A stretch of 64,000 nucleotides of DNA, from contig NZ_BPFA01000009.1 in assembly GCF_019655055.1 (NCBI RefSeq), positions 1-64,000 of the forward strand, in the 5' to 3' direction. The DNA comes from Shewanella sp. MBTL60-112-B2 (GTDB lineage: Bacteria > Pseudomonadota > Gammaproteobacteria > Enterobacterales > Shewanellaceae). Made by a program: the position numbers and the translations under genes. Positions 60,354 to 64,000 of the stretch are shown here, one piece after another (positions within the stretch are counted from its first letter, which is position 1; every line of letters begins with the position of its first letter). A model generated the notes under the pieces. That model made no database searches. It worked only from the letters and a program-made list of their open reading frames with translations, and was not told the DNA's origin.

Positions 60354-62772
60354 TAACGGACTTCCTTGTAAAAATTTGAATAAAGGGCGAGAGCAAAAAG
60401 GTAAAGCTAATCCCCAGTAACAGGGTTAGGCCAAAGGCATTAATCGCTGGAGTCTGGCTAAAGGCAAGTAAGCCAAATGCTAGTAAGGTCGAAACTGCCG
60501 ACATAAATACGGCCATCATCACCCCGCGAGTCTGTTGTTTCGACTCGGCAAAAAACAGGCTGTAATCGACTCCAATACCAAACACCAAGATAAGTGATAA
60601 TGCATGAAATAGAGTCAGGGGATTATGCATTATGCCCAGGCAGGCTAAGGTCAGCAGGGCCGATAATGCAGGCACAGCCACGACGATAGCTGCTAGTTTG
60701 GCGCCAAACCTAAAGGTGAAAATGATCCCTGCAACCAGCAAGGCTAATGCGAGTAAGGCAAGCGTGAGCTGTCGGTAATGACCCATTACGGTAGAGATAT
60801 CGCCAACCTTATCGACAAGTTGAACCTGACTATTACCTGTAAATAGCTGGGCAAGGGCGTCCAGCTGGGTAATGCCCCCCAGTAATACAATAGCCCCATA
60901 ACCTTGGTCTGCACCCGATTGCGGCGATAGTTGTGGTGATAGCCACAGCGGCTTAAAGTTGGCGCCAGCTTGATGGCTTAAGAAGCTATCGGCAGTGATA
61001 AACTTGCTGTTAGCTGCGCGATACTCAGCGATGAGAGACGCCTTGATATTGGGCTCTAAACCTAGAGTGGCAATAATCTCATCTAAGTGCTCAAGATAGA
61101 TCTGCCCTTGTAACTGATAGTTCCGCTCTTGAGCCTGCTGGCTGGGCAAGAAGCGGCTTAGGCTTAAATGATTGCCCAAGATCTTATCTTGCTCGGCAAG
61201 CTCTAAAATCGGTTCAACGGCCTCTAGCTGCTGTTTGAGCTGTTCTTGTGTTGCCGCGGTGACTAACAGAAACTGATTATCGGTTCCGCCACTCAATAAG
61301 GTGCGAAGCTGGTCTTCCTCAGCTTGAATATCACTTGGGGTATGTTGTAACTGGCGGATATCATCATTTGCCGTGAGTTGGCTGATGCCGATACCGATAA
61401 ACCCAATACTGCAGATTACTAGTAATAATCGAGCAACAGGCTTTTTGGGTAGGGCTCGGTTTAGCATAAAGGCTTGATATTGGCTGGCTAAGTTCAGTGC
61501 CGTGTTGGCCTCTTTGAGTGGGCGCGCTGCCAACGTAGGGTAAGCCAGTAATAAAGTTAAGTAGGCGCCCACTAAACCCGATGCACAGAATACGGCGACC
61601 TGCTGCATACCCGGAAAAGGGGCGAGCCCTATTGCGCTATAGGCGATAACACTGGTGACTAGTGCCAGAGTTATCGCGGCAAAAATCTTTTTAATGACAG
61701 TTTCGCTGCTATCGCTAGGGTGGTTTAAGCGCTCACAGTAGTAGTGAAAACAGTAGTCGATCGATATGCCGATTAAGCTGGTACCAAATACGAGGGTCAG
61801 CAGGTGTAGCTCGCCAAAGAGCAGGGCGGTCGTGACAACAGCAAGCAGTAAGCTAGTGCTGACGGTGATGACGGCAATGGTCAATGGCATGAAGGAGCGA
61901 AATGCTAACCAGACTAAGCTAATAACGCCGATAAGGGATAATAGCCCTATGCTGGAGACTTCTTGCTTGGCGTTTTCCGTCGCAGCCGCGGCATGAAAAA
62001 GTGCGCCAGCTTTAATGATTTCAATGCCCGCATCTTGCTGGTTAACCGAGTGGAAAGCCGTTTGCAACGCTGTAAGTTGGCGTTGCTGTGCATTGGGATT
62101 AAACGCGCTATCACTGCCTTTTGCCATCACGATGGCGGCAAAACGTGGCTGTGGCATACTCGCCGAGGGTGCGATAGTGGCAAGCAATACCCCCTGTTTT
62201 ACTGATAGCTGTTGTGACGGTGCAAGCGCTATCAAGGAGTCAGGATAAAGCAGTAGGGGATCATGGCTCAGTAGGCTGCTGTTGGCATAGCTAAAGGCGT
62301 TATACAGTTTTTCTAATGCTGTTTGAGTCAGTTGTTGCCACTGGCCTTGTTGCAGCAAGTCTTGCTGCGCTTCGGTGAGTAGCTGAAATCTATGTTTAAA
62401 GTAATAGCTATTTAATGCCTCGGCTTGCGCCATATCGGCACTACTAATATCGACAAAAGCGACGGGGGCTGAGTCTTGTCTCAGTGATTTCATTGTTAGC
62501 TTGGCGGCATCGATTGCAGCCTGCTGGTTGTCACTAACAAAGCCTAAATAGACACGGTTTGCCAACTGTTGCTCAACCTGCGCCATAGCCCTTTGAGTCA
62601 TAGGACTTTCGCTGATTTTGGGAAGCATGGCGAGAATATCGCTTTGCACTTTTGCGCCGCCTTGCCACAAGCTAAAGCCCGTCATTAGCGTGATGCTAAT
62701 GAGGGCGAGCCAGAGGCTAAATCGAAATTTATTACTGGCTTGGCTTAAAAAACGACTCAAAAGGGAGTTCAT
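60343..62772 (-). CDS. MMPL/RND-family exporter
   Basis: This 809-aa inner-membrane protein has 12 predicted membrane helices in two halves, each with a large periplasmic loop, and the MMPL wording DYCFHYYCERL and GVDYSLFFAESK after two GTSLIGISI / ILVFGIGV segments. RND-family aspartates in those helices couple export to protons. In APE operons this protein is thought to move the polyene lipid across the inner membrane. It overlaps its neighbours by 4-11 bp on both sides, so it belongs to a single operon. Confidence 0.9.
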   Translation of the reverse strand: MNSLLSRFLSQASNKFRFSLWLALISITLMTGFSLWQGGAKVQSDILAMLPKISESPMTQRAMAQVEQQLANRVYLGFVSDNQQAAIDAAKLTMKSLRQDSAPVAFVDISSADMAQAEALNSYYFKHRFQLLTEAQQDLLQQGQWQQLTQTALEKLYNAFSYANSSLLSHDPLLLYPDSLIALAPSQQLSVKQGVLLATIAPSASMPQPRFAAIVMAKGSDSAFNPNAQQRQLTALQTAFHSVNQQDAGIEIIKAGALFHAAAATENAKQEVSSIGLLSLIGVISLVWLAFRSFMPLTIAVITVSTSLLLAVVTTALLFGELHLLTLVFGTSLIGISIDYCFHYYCERLNHPSDSSETVIKKIFAAITLALVTSVIAYSAIGLAPFPGMQQVAVFCASGLVGAYLTLLLAYPTLAARPLKEANTALNLASQYQAFMLNRALPKKPVARLLLVICSIGFIGIGISQLTANDDIRQLQHTPSDIQAEEDQLRTLLSGGTDNQFLLVTAATQEQLKQQLEAVEPILELAEQDKILGNHLSLSRFLPSQQAQERNYQLQGQIYLEHLDEIIATLGLEPNIKASLIAEYRAANSKFITADSFLSHQAGANFKPLWLSPQLSPQSGADQGYGAIVLLGGITQLDALAQLFTGNSQVQLVDKVGDISTVMGHYRQLTLALLALALLVAGIIFTFRFGAKLAAIVVAVPALSALLTLACLGIMHNPLTLFHALSLILVFGIGVDYSLFFAESKQQTRGVMMAVFMSAVSTLLAFGLLAFSQTPAINAFGLTLLLGISFTFLLSPFIQIFTRKSVNAD

Positions 62773-63536
62773 TGTGGCTGCTTACTCTCAGTGAGCTGAG
62801 CGTCAGCCTTTGGAGTCATGGTCGCGTCTGGTTTAAGTTGTTTTGTAGGGTTAAAACGAGCCTTATCGCTTGGGGTAAGAGGGCGTTCATCAATGGCTGA
62901 AAATGCAATTTCACTACGATCGCCGTTGGCACTGAACAGGACTAAGCTTTGTATCTTCGCATCGCCGACTAGCACTAATTTAGGTAGGGCCTTGGCGAGC
63001 ATAGGATCGATTGGTTGTAATCCTAATTGCCAGTGATTAACGCCTGCCCCAGTTTGAGCTTGCACTAGGCTGAGGTTGAAATGCTGCTCTAACTGCTCAA
63101 TATCACCGCTTAACAGGGCGTTTAACAGTTTTGGCATCACCTCACTCATTTGGCTGGCACCGCCTGCTTGCTCGGCATCATTGACGCTAATATTGCCTTG
63201 ACTATCTATCTGTATCAGTTGCTTATCTTTTAGGATCAGCGTGCTGGCGAAGGGGCTATTTTGTTGCCAAATCACCCCAAGATCTTTAGCAAAGATAAAT
63301 TCGCCCTGACTGACTAAGGGCTTTTTCAGCACTTTAAGATAACGATGCTGAGTAAACTCCCCTTTTGCCTGCAGGCTAGGAGAGAGTTGTCCACTCAAGC
63401 TGAGTAAATCGGCTTCTGTGGCTTGCTGCTCAAATAGCGCAGTGTAGCTAGAGAGAGTGTCACTAGGTTCTGCATGAGTATTGCTACTCAGTAGTAGCGG
63501 AAACAGTAATAACACTAGGCTCAATAAGTGTCTCAT
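62769..63536 (-). CDS. LolA-like outer-membrane carrier of the aryl-polyene operon
   Basis: This 255-aa periplasmic protein has a Sec signal peptide (LLLSSNTHA) and the LolA-like beta fold: LQAKGEFTQHRYLKVLKKPLVSQGEFIFAKDLGVIWQQNSPFASTLILKDKQLIQID. It probably carries a hydrophobic intermediate from the MMPL exporter to the outer membrane. The start and stop overlap neighbours by 1-4 bp. The tail after about residue 225 is Thr, Lys and Ala rich. Confidence 0.86.
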   Translation of the reverse strand: MRHLLSLVLLLFPLLLSSNTHAEPSDTLSSYTALFEQQATEADLLSLSGQLSPSLQAKGEFTQHRYLKVLKKPLVSQGEFIFAKDLGVIWQQNSPFASTLILKDKQLIQIDSQGNISVNDAEQAGGASQMSEVMPKLLNALLSGDIEQLEQHFNLSLVQAQTGAGVNHWQLGLQPIDPMLAKALPKLVLVGDAKIQSLVLFSANGDRSEIAFSAIDERPLTPSDKARFNPTKQLKPDATMTPKADAQLTESKQPQ

Positions 63537-63982
63537 TAGCTTAACTCAGTTTGGCTGCTATCAGCGGCAATTAGTGCAGCAATCTTTTGCTGAAAAACGT
63601 CGGGGGTGACAAAGCACAGCTCTTGAGTCTGCATATCGACGGCAGCTTGAATGGTGTAGCCCTTAGTGATGCGCTTACCCGTTAGCGCATCGAGCACTTG
63701 ATAGTTGATCTTGATGCGGTTTTCCCACTCAACTAAAGCGGCCTTAACGATAACAGTCTGCTCGAAGGTACTCGATTGCACGTACTTTATCTGCACATCA
63801 ACAATCGGCCAGCTAAATCCAGAGTCTTGCATGGCGCGGTAACCGTAGCCGATTTTATCCAGCAACTTACAGCGCACCAACTCAAAATAGCGCAGGTAGT
63901 TGCCATGCCAAGTGATCCCCATCGAATCGACATCATGAAATGGAATTTCAACTTCTATCTCTGCGTGCAAAATGCCTTTCAT
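63536..63982 (-). CDS. Acyl-CoA thioesterase, 4-hydroxybenzoyl-CoA type
   Basis: This 148-aa hotdog thioesterase has the IPFHDVDSMGITWHGNYLRYFE motif (active-site aspartate and HGNYLRYFE) of the 4-hydroxybenzoyl-CoA thioesterase family. In APE clusters it would release or edit the aryl starter. The ATG at 63982 (MKGILHAEIEVE) is preferred over a GTG three codons upstream because it overlaps the preceding stop codon as TAATG. It ends one base into the LolA-like start. Confidence 0.86.
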   Translation of the reverse strand: MKGILHAEIEVEIPFHDVDSMGITWHGNYLRYFELVRCKLLDKIGYGYRAMQDSGFSWPIVDVQIKYVQSSTFEQTVIVKAALVEWENRIKINYQVLDALTGKRITKGYTIQAAVDMQTQELCFVTPDVFQQKIAALIAADSSQTELS

Positions 63983-64000
63983 TAGCCGCACACTTCCCAG
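63982..64000 (-). CDS. C-terminus of an upstream aryl-polyene gene (cut by the window edge)
   Basis: On the minus strand a frame reads ...WEVCG and stops (TAA at 63984-63982), overlapping the thioesterase ATG. Only five codons are visible. By operon order it should be an acyl/glycosyltransferase-type gene of the APE cluster, but this cannot be shown from the sequence. Confidence 0.5.

Noticed and set aside
1..64000. tRNA, rRNA or phage genes in the window
   Set aside because: I saw no cloverleaf with CCA-type end, no rRNA stretch, no integrase or phage structural gene.

Overview
The window looks like chromosomal DNA of a marine Shewanella. The evidence is a gene order resembling S. oneidensis as I remember it (cpxRA, fieF, ntrBC, glnA, typA, then a DmsEFAB-type operon and an aryl-polyene operon), many multihaem cytochromes, and an MtrB-type porin operon with a CRP-like site. 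I cannot name the species from sequence alone. I saw no rRNA, tRNA or CRISPR array.

Layout. 1-892: the end of an IS110-type element (transposase N-terminus running off the left edge) and a gene-free tract with three degenerate copies of a repeat. 893-5078: a YjjI glycyl-radical enzyme, its activase YjjW, and an AldB-type aldehyde dehydrogenase. 5331-13125: a dimethylsulfoniopropionate (DMSP)/acrylate island with AcuI, a LysR regulator, a periplasmic flavoprotein plus tetrahaem cytochrome that fit a respiratory acrylate reductase, the DMSP lyase DddY, and LysR and TetR regulators. 13144-16931: Cpx envelope-stress system and FieF. 17003-21682: NtrBC, a DUF4124 protein, an orphan prepilin and a lipoprotein that looks like an LprI-MliC fusion. 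21775-25179: an electrophile-detoxification block (GST, DJ-1/Hsp31-like, YqhD, NemR-like repressor) with two matching operators. 25305-28229: an Lrp regulator divergent from a PrnB-like/kynureninase-like gene pair. 28274-34889: small genes, glnA with sigma-54 and NtrC signals, and typA. 35367-36996: a small membrane protein followed by a DsbB domain fused to a propeller-like domain (Dba-DsbI-like). 37286-46314: pdxY, membrane proteins, an iron-sulfur membrane protein, YihY, prolyl iminopeptidase, dtd and a thioesterase. 46379-53465: an extracellular DMSO-reductase-like operon (dmsEFAB) and a divergent AraC-like regulator. 53525-64000: a rhodanese and the distal half of an aryl-polyene-type lipid operon, cut by the right edge.

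How the parts connect. DddY would cleave DMSP in the periplasm to dimethyl sulfide (DMS) and acrylate. The ArdAB-type reductase could then use acrylate as an electron acceptor, while AcuI would detoxify acryloyl-CoA from acrylate that enters the cytoplasm. The same 16-bp palindrome, TTTGGAAYNNATTCCA, lies about 55-60 bp before both ardA and dddY, with a further copy upstream of ardA, which suggests one regulator for lyase and reductase. The DmsEFAB-like operon elsewhere in the window could make DMS from DMSO, so the locus touches both ends of the marine DMS cycle.

Other signals. Four copies of a CCTAGG-rich intergenic element with imperfect AAGGNNCTAGG terminal inverted repeats each lie within about 15 bp of a stop codon. 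NtrC, CpxR, CRP and NemR-type operators can be read directly in the expected intergenic regions.
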